Shown: in pieces, positions 45,379-56,388 of the stretch
How the letters are laid out: every line of letters begins with the position of its first letter
How positions within the stretch are numbered: the first letter of the stretch is position 1
Assembly (NCBI GenBank): GCA_037126765.1
Contig: JBBCBC010000034.1
Location: forward strand, 18,784,691 to 18,848,690
Length of the DNA stretch: 64,000 bases
Origin: Stenogyne calaminthoides
Lineage: Eukaryota > Streptophyta > Magnoliopsida > Lamiales > Lamiaceae
Direction: 5' to 3'
Program-made: the position numbers and the translations under genes
The notes under the pieces: model-generated
Databases searched by the model: none
Seen by the model: only the letters and a program-made list of their open reading frames with translations
What the model was told of the DNA's origin: nothing

Positions 45379-46506
45379 CTATTGATAGTATTTCTTTAGG
45401 TGAGATGCATTCCAAGGGTACTGAGCCTTTACACCATCTAGGTCCTCGAGCTCGTAGGCTCCATTAGACAAGACTCTTGAGACCTTAAATGGGCCATCCC
45501 AGTTCGGGCCAAAAGTTCCCTTAGACATACCAAGTACTTTATTTAACACAAGATCCCCTTCTCTGAATTGTCTAAGTCGTACTTTAGAATTGTAGTACTT
45601 CTCCGACTGTTGTTTATATCTTGCATTTCTCATGTTAGCCTCTAGTCGCTTCTCCTCAAGCAAGTCTAAGTTTCTGGCCAGAGCTTCTTCATTGTGGTCG
45701 ATTGCGACTTGAGACATCCGGAGACTCGGGAACTCGACCTCCGAGGGTATGACCGCCTCGGTACCGAAAGCCAAGGAGTAAGGAGTCTCCCCTGTCGAGT
45801 TTAGGCAAGTCGTTCTATACGACCACAAAACGTCTGGCAACTCGCTAGCCCATTTCCCTTTTCCTCCCTTAAATTTTGCCTTCAACGTGTGTTTTATAAT
45901 TTTTTTACAGCCTTGACTTGGTCGTTTGATTGAGGGTGGTATGGGGTAGAAAATAGTTTGGTGATCTTCCACTTTCTGAGAAAATTGTCGATCTTGAAGC
46001 CATCGAACTGTTTTCCATTATCTGATATGATCGCCTATGGTAGGCCAAATCTGCAGATGATGTTTTGCCATATGAATCTAATGACGTGGTCCTATTCTAT
46101 GGTTTCCAGAGCCTCCGCTTCGGCCCATTTTGCGAAGTAATCCACCGCGACCAGGGCGTACTTGATTGAGCCTGGGGCTGTTGGGAGTGGTCCAATGATA
46201 TCTATCCCCCACTTTGCAAAGGGCCATGGACTGAGGATGCTGGTGAGTTCTTCTGGAGCGATCTTAATCGATGGTGCATAAATTTGACATCTATGACACT
46301 TGCGGGTGTAGATGATTGCATCGGCCCTTAAGGTCGGCCAAAAATACCCTTGCCTTGTGGTTTTGTGAGCCACGATTGTCCCCCAGTGTGGTTTCCGCAT
46401 ACCCCTTTGTGTATCTCCTTCAGGATGGCTTGCCCCTGTTCTGGTGTGATACATCGAAGTAGCGGTGTGCCAAAGCCTCATTTATACTGCACGTCAACGA
46501 CCATTG

Positions 46507-46515
46507 TATACCGTG
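46507..46515. repeat. 9-bp target duplication of MITE, left (TATACCGTG)
   Basis: TATACCGTG, paired with TATGTCGTG at 46986-46994 (7 of 9 match). The integrase frame reads through if one copy and the MITE are removed. Confidence 0.75.
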
Positions 46516-46985
46516 GAGTTTGAATAACAAATGGTCCCATAACTTTTGCCTCAAATAGATTTAATCCCATAAGTTTTTTTATCGCCGATTTAGTCCCAAA
46601 ATCTTTAACAATGTCCAATTTTAGTCCTAAATTAGCCGAAATAACATTATTTTGTCATGTTGTGACTTGACTGCCACGTGTATTGTCATGTGTATTTGTA
46701 AGTGTGTTTGACTAATTCTTGCCGTCAATTGTGTTTTAATTTTAAGTTTACAATTTTAATTATATATGCATGAAATTTCAGCTGTTAAAAAAATACACAT
46801 GGCAGACCAATCACAACATCTGCCAGAAAGCCCCAAATAGAAATGGTAAAACGATGTTGTTCCGGTCGATTTGGGACTAAAATTGGATATTGTTAAAGTT
46901 ATTGGGACTAAATCAACGACAAAAAAACTTATGAGATTAAATCTGTTTGAGACCAAAGTTATGAGACTATTTGTGATTCAAACTT
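46516..46985. mobile_element. MULE-like MITE with long terminal inverted repeats
   Basis: 470 bp. The left end (AGTTTGAATAACAAATGG onward to about 46630) and the right end (46870-46985, reverse complement AGTTTGAATCACAAATAG) are imperfect inverted repeats of about 110 bp. Both contain TTTAGTCCCAAA/TTTAGTCCCAAT and CAATTTTAGTCC. No transposase is encoded. Long TIRs plus a 9-bp target duplication indicate a non-autonomous Mutator-like element. The target repeat is imperfect, so the insertion is old. Confidence 0.85.
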
Positions 46986-46994
46986 TATGTCGTG
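46986..46994. repeat. 9-bp target duplication of MITE, right (TATGTCGTG)
   Basis: TATGTCGTG directly after the MITE; see the left copy. Confidence 0.75.
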
Positions 46995-47090
46995 TGGCTC
47001 GTAATTGTAATTGTCTAGCTTGAATCCTGTCTTGCGGCAAGATACCATTTCTCAAGTACTCGATGATGGGTGTCATCCAGCTCACTGGTG

Positions 47091-47690
47091 GGGTACTTAG
47101 GGTTGCGACCACTATGTGGGTAGTGGAGGGGTGGGAGAGCTGTGTGATGGTGACATCCTTTATCTCTGCAGCCCCTCTGAAGTCGCTAACTGTGCTAACG
47201 CATCGACTCGTGAATTTAGGTCTCTCGGAACTAGCTTGATATGGATTTTCTCAAACTTCTGGCAAATTATCTTGACGATCTCTTGGTAAGCCACCATTCT
47301 GTTGTGTCGGGCTTCATATTCTCCCGAGACCTGGTAGGCCACGAGTTGAGAGTCCGTATGTACTTGAAGCCTTTTGACACCCATTGTCGTCAACATATCC
47401 AGGCCGTTGATGAGTGCCTCGTACTCGACCTCGTTGTTCGTTGCTGGAAAATCAAAAGTAATAGCATTCTAAAAAGAAGTGCCATCTGGACTTATCAAGA
47501 CTACTTCTGCGCCCGACTTGTGGAAAGTCGCCGAGCCATCCACGTACAACTCCCAAGGTGGGCCAGTCGAACTGCTGGCTTCCAACGGGAAGGTTAACTC
47601 CACCATGAAATCGGCCAGCGCTTGAGCTTTGATCGCATGTCGAGGTGCGTACGTCACTCTGTATTGCCCGACCTCGACAGCCCATTTAAG
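47091..47690 (-). pseudogene. Gypsy G2 second RNase H (aRNH)
   Basis: On the minus strand 47657-47469 carries ELYVDGSATFHKSGAEVVLI with the first catalytic Asp. A stop at 47469-47471 is followed by NAITFDFPATNNEVEYEALI with the Glu, and 47396-47160 holds LQVHTDSQLVAYQVSGEYEA with the next Asp and DALAQLATSEG. The same domain is in G1 at 14840-15195. Confidence 0.87.
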
Positions 47691-48435
47691 ACATCAACCT
47701 GTAGTATCTAGTCAGTGAAGCACGTTTTGTAGAGGTAAGGAAGTTAGGAACTCGATCTGATGGTCGAAAAAGTAAGGCCTCAACTTCCTCACACTCATGA
47801 CTAGAGCATACGCCAGCTTCTTCAGAAGTGGATACCGTTGTTCGGTATCGTTCAGCGTCTGACTGACGAAGTAGATTGGGAAGTGGATCTGACCTTCTGC
47901 TTGAACGAGTACTGCACTTAATGCGGTTTTTGAGGCCGCCAGGTATAGGAACAGCTTCTCGCCCGGGATAGGTTTGGATAAAATGCTCATGTCTTGATCT
48001 TATCAAAAGCCTCCTCACTTTCCGGTGTCCACTCGAACTTCGCTTTCTTTCGAATTGTGTCAAACATGGGCTTGCACTTATCCCCCATTCGGGAAATAAA
48101 TTTGTTTAAAGCTACTAGGAAACTTGTGAGTTTTTGCACCTCCTTCACGTTTTGAGAAGCTCCCATATCCAGAATTGCCTTGACTTTGGCTGGGTTTGCC
48201 TCGATCCCACGCTTGCTGACCAGGTACCCCAGGAACTTTCCCGACTCAACCCCAAAATTGCACTTTTTAGGATTGAGCCTCATGTTGAACTTCCTCAAGA
48301 TGTCAAAGGTTTGAGCGAGGTGGGTGAGATGATCCTATTTCTTTAGACTCTTGACGACTATATCGTCTACGTAGACCTCCACAGATTTGCCAATTTGGTC
48401 GGCAAACATGTGGATGACTAATCTTTGGATGTTGC
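47691..48435 (-). pseudogene. Gypsy G2 RT C-terminal part and first RNase H
   Basis: Right-hand end at 48435 is the break made by LTR E. RT resumes with QRLVIHMFADQIGKSVEVY and the YVDD codons at 48362-48373 (minus strand). 48298-47987 is open (MRLNPKKCNFGVESGKFLGY, NVKEVQKLTSFLVALNKFIS). 47990-47712 is the first RNase H (SILSKPIPGEKLFLYLAASK, SAVLVQAEGQ, TEQRYPLLKKLAYAL). A one-base shift lies near 47990. Confidence 0.88.
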
Positions 48436-50143
48436 TGTTAGAGTTATACTGAAAAGTATGTTTTTACTTTGTATAACCAAACTGGAATTTCTTATTTATT
48501 TACTGAAATAATTAATAAATCACTGTTGCATTAAATATGAATGAATGTTATATATATTTATTGCAAATCCGTTCAATAAGTAAAGTACTTATTACGTTGT
48601 AGTTAATTTGGTGATACCAGATCACAAAAAATCAAATTAACAGCTCCTCGTAATTAAGTACAAATTCACAACCCAGATGGAAATGAACGAACCATCATGA
48701 AAGGTTGAAGTATAAGACTCAAATTGACTTGTCTTGACCAAGAGATTATACTAGTGCATTTAGATGCACTGAATAAGGACCTACAGGAGGATAAATTCTT
48801 CGGTACTGAATATACAAGAATTAGACCTCAGTGGTGTGTTATTTCTTAATCTCCGTCCCTTAAATAGGATCGTGTGAAATTAATAACTATTGCTTTGACT
48901 TATGATAGAAAGAGAGTCAATATGATTCGATACCTTATATCTTGGGCAATATTATTAATTACATGACGATTGTTGACATTTAATATGGAGAATCGTGTGC
49001 AAGTACGTGTTTCTTGATTTGTCCCCTTGGTGGGCTCAGAATCTTTATCATACCAAATCTTGCAAGTGGAAATTTTTTTCCGGTATGGATAATAATGTTG
49101 AGTTGTCTTTACTCCAAGGACTAAGATATTAATTAATTTAAAGCTTGTTCAGTGGCTTAATTAATTAATGGACTAAAATAATCTTAAACACGAGAAATAA
49201 TGACCGGGAGCCATATTATAGTAGAATCGTAATATGGGTTAAGATGGATAGTTCAATATTAATTTTATAGTGGAGTAAATTAATATTAATGGACTTGAAT
49301 AATATTTGGCCCAATATTAAAGCTTCATAGTCCATTAAAGATCCAATCTTAATTCTCCTAAAAGGCCCCTCAAATAGCCCAAATTAAAGCCAAATTAATG
49401 AAAAGGAGAAGAAAATATTTTTGCCTAATATTTCTCAAAATTTTCGAAAAATATAGGAAAAGGAAGAAAAGATTTTCTTGATTTTCTTGAAAGATATTTT
49501 ATGGAAATAGATAAGTATTCTTGGAATACATAATTATCCCATAAATTCAAGAAGTCAAATCTTGATCCCTTTTGCCTTGTAATTTTTGAAAAAGTGGGGA
49601 AAAGGGGAAGAAAGATTTTTATGGAAAAATTTAATTAAGGAGAAAAGAATATAGGAGATATATTCAAGATTTCTTGGAGACCAAGAAAAATATTTTCTTC
49701 CATATTTTTTCCTCCAAAAAATCGGCCACCCTAGTCCTATTTATAGGGGATGAATTTTTCATTCCCAAGTGCAATTCCATGTGTTGGAAATATTAGAAAT
49801 CCACAAAGGTGGTGGCAAAATATTTTATTTTTCTTGTTAAAATCGTTCGTGTGAAATCCTCCCACCGGATCACGTTCGTGGACTTGGTATATTTGAGAAG
49901 GCTCTTTGGGTTGATCCAACGTCTCAACTGTTGTCTCTACAAGAGGTACGTAATCTCGTAACTCCTAGATTCCTCATGCATAGGATTTACGTGGATTATG
50001 TGTACGCATGAATTGTTTATTTGCTTATTGATTATTATGTTGAATTCATTTAGGATTAATTCATGTTAGTAATTAATTGATTTATTTAAATATGTATTTG
50101 AAAATCAACTCGAATAGATCCGGGCACCCATAATTTCCTAACA
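48436..50143 (+). repeat. LTR E, an A-related Copia LTR inside G2
   Basis: 1,708 bp, TGTTAGAGTTATACTGAAAAG to TTTCCTAACA. It is clearly related to the A-family LTR (same GTGATACCAGATCACA and ATGGAAATGAAC blocks) but more diverged. It lies opposite to the G2 strand. The G2 RT sequence on either side is about 180 bp short compared with G1, so the insertion or a later event deleted part of RT, including the first catalytic Asp block. Confidence 0.9.
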
Positions 50144-50145
50144 AC

Positions 50146-50157
50146 TGGTATCAGAGC
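50146..50157 (+). promoter_or_regulatory. Primer-binding site after LTR E
   Basis: TGGTATCAGAGC two bases after LTR E. Gypsy G2 sequence resumes at about 50166, so only the primer site and a few bases of the Copia body remain. Confidence 0.92.
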
Positions 50158-50165
50158 TCTGGGGA

Positions 50166-50874
50166 AGAAATCCTTTGGGCTGGCCTCGTTGAGATCGGTA
50201 AAATCAATGCAAAGCTGCCAGGTTCCGTTTGATTTTTTCATCAACACTGCATTGGCAACCCATTGCGGCTGGTCGACCTTCATAATCAGGTAGTTATCCA
50301 GTAATTTCTTCACCTCCTCGGCAAGTGCTGCATATTTCTCCGGACCGAATTTTCGCATCTTTTGAGTTATCAGCTTCCGAGTTGGATCGATTTGCAATCG
50401 GTGGCAGGCGATTTCAGGGTCGATGCCGATCATATCTTTGTGCGACCATGCAAACACATCCAAGTTCTTTTTGAGAAAGTCGATGACTTCCCCCTTCAGG
50501 TCGCCTGGTACCTTGGAGCTTATGATGACTTCTAGATCAGGCCGAGTTGGGTCTATTTTGACTTTCTCGAGCTCTTCCCCAGGGACTGCTCTTGGACCAT
50601 CTTGTCGGGGATCATTAATCTTAGCCTCAAGTATAAACTCTTCAGGCTCCGGCCCCATTCTTGGATCGAGGTCATTGCGGCTCCTCTTCTTACTTGCCTT
50701 TTCAATCGTCGATTTGTTACATTGTGTTTCACTATCTACTACAAGTATGTGATTGTTAGATTTAAATGCAGAATTGAAACGAGATGAAGAGTAAAGCAAA
50801 CAACCCATTGCATCCAACTGGTCGCCCTTAACAGTGTCAACCAACCCACTCTTGGTGGGGAATTTTACACACAA
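50166..50874 (-). pseudogene. Gypsy G2 pre-RT linker and RT N-terminal part
   Basis: From 50874 an open frame runs through FPTKSGLVDTVKGDQLDAMG, the acidic linker MGPEPEEFILEAKINDPRQD, FAWSHKDMIGIDPEIACHRL, WVANAVLMKKSNGTWQLCID and SPKDFFP, then breaks into LTR E sequence at about 50165. The frame is cleaner than in G1, which has three stops here. Codons after DFFP up to 50086 in this frame belong to LTR E. Confidence 0.9.
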
Positions 50875-51460
50875 AAAAAATATAGAGGACGCAGCCTCAA
50901 ATTCATGCTCAAACGGCCTCTCGAGAAACCCATTGTAGGTACTTGGGAGGTCGATTACAAGAAAATCTAGAAGCCTAGTATTCCTAACCTTCTCATCTAG
51001 AGTAGGTACTAGCTCGCTAGGACAGACGGATCATGCCGAGCGGCTCCACGATCGCATTCCCGAAGCCTTTCACAGAGTGGTCGCATGGGGTGATGTAAGC
51101 TTCTTAGTCCCCGAGCTGGTCTAAAGTTTTCTTGAAGAGGATATTTCAGAACGCTACTCCAACGACCAGTAGTCGGCATACAGTTGTCCCCATGATGTTG
51201 GCCTTGATCACCAGGGTATCGATGTTCGGGTAGACAATTCCAGCTTTGTCTTTTTCACCGAATTCGATCTTGCTGGTTTCTTCGGCCACGGAGAAGACTG
51301 GCACCACCATCTTTTGGGCATTCTCCATTTCTCTGATCTCCGCCTTCAGACGATGTTTCGACGAGGAGGACGAGAAAAGACCTCCTACTGTCCCAAGTGG
51401 GGAGATGGTATGGATCAAGGGACCTCCCGCTTCCTCGGGCATAGGCGGCACTGGTCGCAC
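50875..51460 (-). pseudogene. Gypsy G2 protease (active site lost)
   Basis: 51460-51146 is open: HTISPLGTVGGLFSSSSSKH, SVAEETSKIEFGEKDKAGIV, then LLVVGVAF where G1 has LLVDGGAF, so the catalytic Asp is Val. A stop follows at 51146. The rest (GFGNAIVE, LGMIRLS-type) continues in broken form to 50880. Confidence 0.83.
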
Positions 51461-52828
51461 ACCCTAATCAACCCTCTGGTTGGGGTTTCCTGGGGCTTGT
51501 TCCCCCTATCTGGGGCGGTAACCCTATTGATGACCTCTTGCATTTTGGTCATTATTCTCCCGAGGATGCTTGACGAACTCGTCCAGACGGCTATCCTCGT
51601 ATAGCTTCCAGAGCTGCTTCAGTAGGTCCCTACACTCGCTAGTGTAGTGACCTTTTTGTGCATGATAATGGCAGAACTTGTTAGGGTTCTGCTTGTTCTT
51701 ATCCTTGATGGGACGAGGCGGATGGAGCATGTCTCGTCCTTCGATCTGGGTGTAGACATGATCGAGCATCATGCCTAGAGCCTCCATCAGCTTCACCGAA
51801 ATGCTTTCTTCAAAGGGCTTGAAGTTATTCAGTGCCTTGTATTGGCCCCCAGTTTTCTTGGATCTTTTCTTCGGCTCCGCGAACTCCTTCGTCTTGAAAA
51901 TTCAAGACTCCAAGAGTCGGCGTAGCTGGTTGGGTATTCGGCGGTCATGCGCCGCCATAACTTGGTTCCCTTCCTAAGGCCGGTAACGGCCCCCAGCAGC
52001 TTTGCCTTATCTCCTAAGGGGTTCCATTCGAGGATGAGCTTATCGATCCTTTCGACGTAGGATCGATCTGATTTAGTTGCGCCCTGGTTGCAGGTTGGGG
52101 AGCCATTACTGTGAAATGTCTCAAAAATAGCCAAGCGAGTTTTTCTAAGGTGTCCACCAAGAAGGGTGGCAGCGAGGTGAACCACATATGAGCCTGGTCG
52201 CTCAATGTTAGTGAGAACAACCTGCACTTGGTCTCGTCGGATGGGTCCATGGAGGCCATGTAGGCGTTTTACTTCGCTACATGGACCTTTGGATCTGAGC
52301 TCCTGCTGTAGCGATCTAGGGCCGCTACATTGATTTTCTTCTGGGTGGGTGCCAGAGTAACTATGGTTCCGAGTGGGGAACCTGGGACGACGAGGTTGTC
52401 CGTCCCCATCGACCCATTCTGATTCTCCACTCGGTCCAGCAGCTGCTAAACAGTCCTTGCTAGCGTCGCAACTTGAGTGTCGCGAGGATCCTTGGTCGGG
52501 TAGGCCTCCTGCCTGTCGCCGTGGTGGTAGGCTGAGCCTCGTGTCAGTTCGCCTTGATGCATGTTTAGCGCCAATTCGAGGTCGATCTCCACCTGTTCTG
52601 TGTGTCGAGGCTGAGACTGAGCCTCATCCTCGATGATCATTGGGGCTTTCTGAGCCCCCTGATTCCCGAGGCGGTTAAACACAGTGTTCGATCCCGCAGG
52701 TTTCTCCAGGAGTCGACGGTTGTGAATGATGGCGTGTTTCGCCGGGTAATAGGCCAGTTGACCTGTTGACCGTCCCTTTTCGATTAGGACGCCCTTACCC
52801 TTGGAAGTTCTGGCATCGTGGGCGGTCT

Positions 52829-52830
<2 letters not shown>
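51461..52830 (-). pseudogene. Gypsy G2 gag (broken, 5'-truncated)
   Basis: On the minus strand from 52830: SKGKGVLIEKGRSTGQLAYY and MFNRLGNQGAQKAPMIIEDE (52682-52446), then the gag core in 52259-51829 (CRLFSLTLSDQAHMWFTSLP, LRKGTKLWRRMTAEYPTSY), and the C-terminal piece 51796-51524 with HYHAQKGHYTSECRDLLKQL. The latter resembles a zinc-binding segment but lacks a full CCHC. Frame changes occur near 52050 and 51830. The gag start and 5' LTR are missing at the TA repeat. Confidence 0.87.

Positions 52831-52831
<1 letters not shown>

Positions 52832-52861
<30 letters not shown>
52832..52861. repeat. TA microsatellite at the broken end of G2
   Basis: About 15 AT units directly next to the gag fragment of G2. 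It marks the point where G2 homology stops. Confidence 0.95.
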
Positions 52862-52865
<4 letters not shown>

Positions 52866-53699
52866 ATAAATAAAAAATTTGACAATAATAATATATTAAA
52901 ATATATATATATAAATATTTTCAATAGTTAATAATAATATTAAAGTATAATTTTAATAATTATTAATAATAATTTAAAAGTAGATTCACCAATACCTATA
53001 TTTCATTCCTTAATAATATCAATCATAAGAATGATCATTCCAATTTCATTACATTCAGACCTTCATTCCATTAATGAATCCATTCCATTCAGCTGTAATT
53101 TCACTCAGTCATATAAATCATGCCCTAGAGTTGTCGTAATTTACTAAATTTTATTTTATTTTTATGTGCATTTTAACAGGTTTGTCTTGCCAATGAACCA
53201 ACCGATTTATTGTTCATCCGTGTTCAAATTCTTTTAGTTACAGAATTTAATATTTTTACCTATTTTTGTATCACATAATAAACAAAAAACTAAAAAATGA
53301 TAGAATAGAATTAGCCCCTAATTTAATATGAGAAACAAATTTATTTTTCTTTTTTATAATAAAAATATAAGTATTAAAAAATCAACATCCTAATTTAAGT
53401 AATAAAACAAAAGGATAGCCCCAGAATATCAGAAGACGCTATGACAACAAAGATATATTAAACAACAAGAGGAAGAGAAGAAAAAACTTAGGAGAAGCAA
53501 AAATTGTTAGACAGGGTTGCATAAATGTAATTATTTGGGACATAATTGTTGTATTGTTTTAAAGTTAATAGATTAATTTGAAAATTTACATTATTAATAT
53601 TTAAAAATTTATTTTATGTTATTTTTTAGTTCATAAAAAATGTGAGGATAAAGGGCCCCATTTTGAAGTTTGATTTAGACCCTAGTTATCCTAGGACTA

Positions 53700-53700
<1 letters not shown>

Positions 53701-53768
<68 letters not shown>
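53701..53768. repeat. TA microsatellite with TG interruptions
   Basis: About 34 AT/TA units interrupted by TG at two places. Confidence 0.95.
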
Positions 53769-53839
53769 ATTTGACAAAAACTCTTATAAGACGACTAATA
53801 TATATATAATTTGACAAGAACTCTTATAAGACGACCAGC
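53769..53839. repeat. Direct repeat of about 27 bp, two copies
   Basis: AATTTGACAA(A/G)AACTCTTA followed by TAAGACGA occurs at about 53768 and 53810, separated by CTAATATATATAT. One base differs. Confidence 0.85.
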
Positions 53840-53889
53840 AGGACCCCCTCCAATCCAAAGTGTTAAAGTATCATGTCAAATTATGTTAT

Positions 53890-54153
53890 TGTTGGTCCCG
53901 GTGCTAACGAGTCTCACACGTGTATGGGGGGGAATACACGTGTTCAGTGATTTTTAAAACTTTTCTTTCACTAAAAGGTCGATGGGTCGAGGTCATTTCG
54001 ATGATTTTTGCCCGAGAAGCACAGATTGCCCCGAAGTCCAAAGTCTATTGAGACAATGATCCCGAAGCCGCTTTGAAGCTTCCAGACAAATTCCCAACCG
54101 AGCCGAAGTTTTTCAGAGATCCTGAGATGCTCGGATCAGATAATTATCTTACT
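53890..54153 (-). repeat. Sirevirus LTR fragment (target of B2)
   Basis: 264 bp from TGTTGGTCCCGGTGC that match the first 264 bp (as written) of the next LTR, with more GC-rich CCGAAG-type changes. The piece stops at TATCTTACT, exactly where the B2 LTR begins; the intact LTR continues TATCTTACTGAACCC. So an older LTR was split by insertion of B2. Confidence 0.85.
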
Positions 54154-56388
54154 TGTTGGTCCCGTTGCTAACGAGTCTCACACGTGTATGGGGGGAATAC
54201 ACGTGTTCAGTGATTTTTAAAACTTTTCTTTCGCTGAGGTCAGATGGGTCAGGTTGTCCTGATGATTTGGCCCTGAGAAGCCTGAGACGCCTACGAGTCA
54301 AAGTCTACTAAGACAATGATCCTGAGCTGCTTTCAGAAGCTTCAGATTATCCCAACTGAGCCTGAGTTTTATCAGAGATCCTGAGCCGCTTGGATCAGAT
54401 AACTATCTTACTGAACCCTCAGTAGAGTTAGTTCATTTTGGTAACTATCTGTTCTAGCTACACAAGTGTGCGGAATGGTTAGCCCTAAGTTTATACACAT
54501 TTTTAGCTTTGCTGAAAAACTTCCTTTTAATGAAACAGTGATTAAGGCTGTGATCTGTTGGATGCAAGTTCAGTGGATTGGTTCCAACTGAATATCAGTG
54601 AATTATGTTTTCAGTGAAAAAACATGCAACAAATAATAATGCAGTACAGAAAGCAAAACAACACATCAATTATAGTGGTTCAGAGACTCAAGCTCCTACG
54701 TCCACTCTCTCTGACCTTCAGAGAAATTCCTTAACCACTTCCTAAAGCTTTCTGGCTGACTCACTGCAGCTTACTCACTTTACTGCAGCTTACTAACTCA
54801 ATACACACACAAGTGTTCAGACTACCACAAGTAGCTTACTAAGTTCTTCTCTAGAGTTTTCTGGCTAACTCACTGTAGCTTACTAACTCTTTACAACTCC
54901 AACTCACCAACAAACACACTCAAACTACCTTACAAAGGGTTTGGGTTTCTGGTTGGTTTCCAACTAGGATGAGATATCCTTTACAATAAGTACAATGCAA
55001 AGGCTAGGATATCTCTATTATGCTTTGGATATATCTTATCAATCTAGGCTTAGTGAATGAGCTCTCTTCAATGTGAAACACTTGGGAAATTCTAGGTTTT
55101 TCGAGTGCTTCAATTTGCAATAATACGAATGAGCTCTTGAGTTGCTTTCAAATTTCCTGTAACCTCTTAATGTAAAGGGTCACTAGTATTTATAGGCAAC
55201 TTCACCAAGGTCACTCTTGAAAAACTATCTGTTGGAGGAGATAGCTTCATGAGTTTCCTCTTATGGTGTTTGATGAACGGCTATTTTTAGGGTTTGAATA
55301 CTCCCTTGCATGTTTTAGGAAATATGCTTTCATGTAGCCAATCACCACTTTTTTGTAGTCTAGAACATAAGATTCTTGACATGCTTCGATTGACTGCTTT
55401 CGGTGTCGATAAAAGTATGATGTTGTCTTCCTCTCGATTGGTTCTTGTCTTGAAATAAATGTAGACAAACATAACGACTCTTTTTGGTCAATCTCTCTGA
55501 GTGAGATAACCTTAAACAACACTTAGACTTAGTTCCTTTTGTCTGCATATGAATATCTGGGGCAATATCTATTTTTCTGAATATTTGCGTTTTTCTCAGT
55601 TTTGTAGTCTTCAGATAAATATTATTCAATGCCTCGGAACATTGGGGTTATCTTGAGTATTCGGTATTTTCTTGAGTCTTGATAACTCTTTGGGTCTTGA
55701 TATCTTTGAGTCTTGATATCTTACGAGTCTTGAGAATCTTTTGAGTCTTGATGTCTTACGAGTCTTGATGTCTTACGAGTCTTGATGTCTTGATTCTTGA
55801 TGTCTTACGAGTCTTGATTTCTTACGAGTTTTCATTGTCTTGATTCTTGATGTCTTACGAGTCTTGATGTCTTGATGACATCTTGAGTCTTGATGTCTTG
55901 ATGACTTATCTTGAGTCTTGATGTCATCTTGAGTCTTGATGTCATCTTGAGTCTTGATGTCATCTTGAGTCTTGATGACATCTTTGAAACTTCAGTTTCT
56001 TGAAGAACTTATTTGTCTTGGTTTCTTGAAACTTATCGAAGTCTTGATTTCTTGAAACTTCCGAGTCTTGATTTCTTCAAAATCTAACCTGATCTATATC
56101 TGCTGACTATACATGGTGCAGATAACATACTAAGTCTTGATGACATATCGAAACCCGAAACTTGATTTCAAGATAACTTATCGAGTCTTCTTTTCTTGAG
56201 AAACTTATTGAGTCTTGATTTCAAAAATCTAACATGATCTATATCTGCTGACTATACATGGTGCAGATAACATCCTGAACACTCTATACTGAATCCTGAC
56301 TCAGGGTATCAAGATTATCCTGAACATGTCATACTCAGGGGTTTTGGGATCTAATCAAAATCATCTTTATTAAATTCATCTCCCAACA
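54154..56388 (-). repeat. 3' LTR of Sirevirus B2
   Basis: 2,235 bp; on the minus strand it runs TGTTGGGAGATGAATTTAAT to ACGGGACCAACA. The TATA box is at 55187-55194 (minus strand). It is about 200 bp longer than the B1 LTR, mainly because of the minisatellite at 55660-56000. Reverse ORFs at 55247-55629 inside it are not genes. Confidence 0.93.
55660..56000. repeat. GAGTCTTGATGTCTT minisatellite in the Sirevirus LTR
   Basis: Units of about 15-22 bp (GAGTCTTGATGTCTTAC, GAGTCTTGATGTCATCTT) repeat some twenty times with small changes, and continue less regularly to 56060. B1 has a shorter, more irregular array at 35500-35770 (GAGTCTTCGAGTCTT). The array explains most of the LTR length difference. 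Confidence 0.92.

Larger units (their letters stand above)
45379..47090 (-). pseudogene. Gypsy G2 integrase (split by a MITE)
   Basis: On the minus strand the N-terminal part (EYLRNGILPQDRIQARQLQL) lies right of the MITE at 47000-47080. 46481-46092 holds YFWPTLRADAIIYTRKCHRC, the HHCC end, and IDIIGPLPTAPGSIKYALVA with the first core Asp. The middle (second Asp, IISDNGKQF-type) is broken near 46000-46050. 45972-45379 is open for 197 codons of the C-terminal region: ELPDVLWSYRTTCLNSTGET, AFGTEAVIPSEVEFPS, GPFKVSRVLSNGAYELEDLD, ending with WNASHLKKYYQ. It is absent from G1. Confidence 0.9.
42391..52830 (-). mobile_element. Ty3/Gypsy element G2, Tat lineage (reverse), with three insertions
   Basis: On the minus strand: gag from 52830, protease, RT, two RNase H domains, integrase ending at 45379, then a 3' region with an antisense ORF. 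The 5' LTR and gag start are lost at a TA microsatellite (52832), and the 3' LTR is missing left of 42391. Insertions: LTR E in RT, a MITE in integrase and solo LTR D4 in the antisense ORF. It is the same subfamily as G1. Confidence 0.9.
52862..53889. other. AT-rich intergenic stretch without a gene
   Basis: Very AT-rich with no ORF of note on either strand. 53040-53110 has repeated ATTCCATT words. A 69-bp TA array is at 53701-53768 and a 27-bp direct repeat at 53769-53838. I see no protein, RNA gene or TE end that I can name. Confidence 0.75.

Noticed and set aside
53701..53768. TA array as a cruciform-type origin or matrix attachment signal
   Set aside because: Only an AT microsatellite can be supported from sequence; no origin-specific motif was seen.
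55247..55629. Reverse ORFs of 61-91 codons
   Set aside because: They lie inside the Sirevirus LTR, overlap in different frames and have no domain.
55660..56000. Array resembling CRISPR repeats
   Set aside because: Units are contiguous without unique spacers and lie in an LTR of a plant retroelement; it is a minisatellite.
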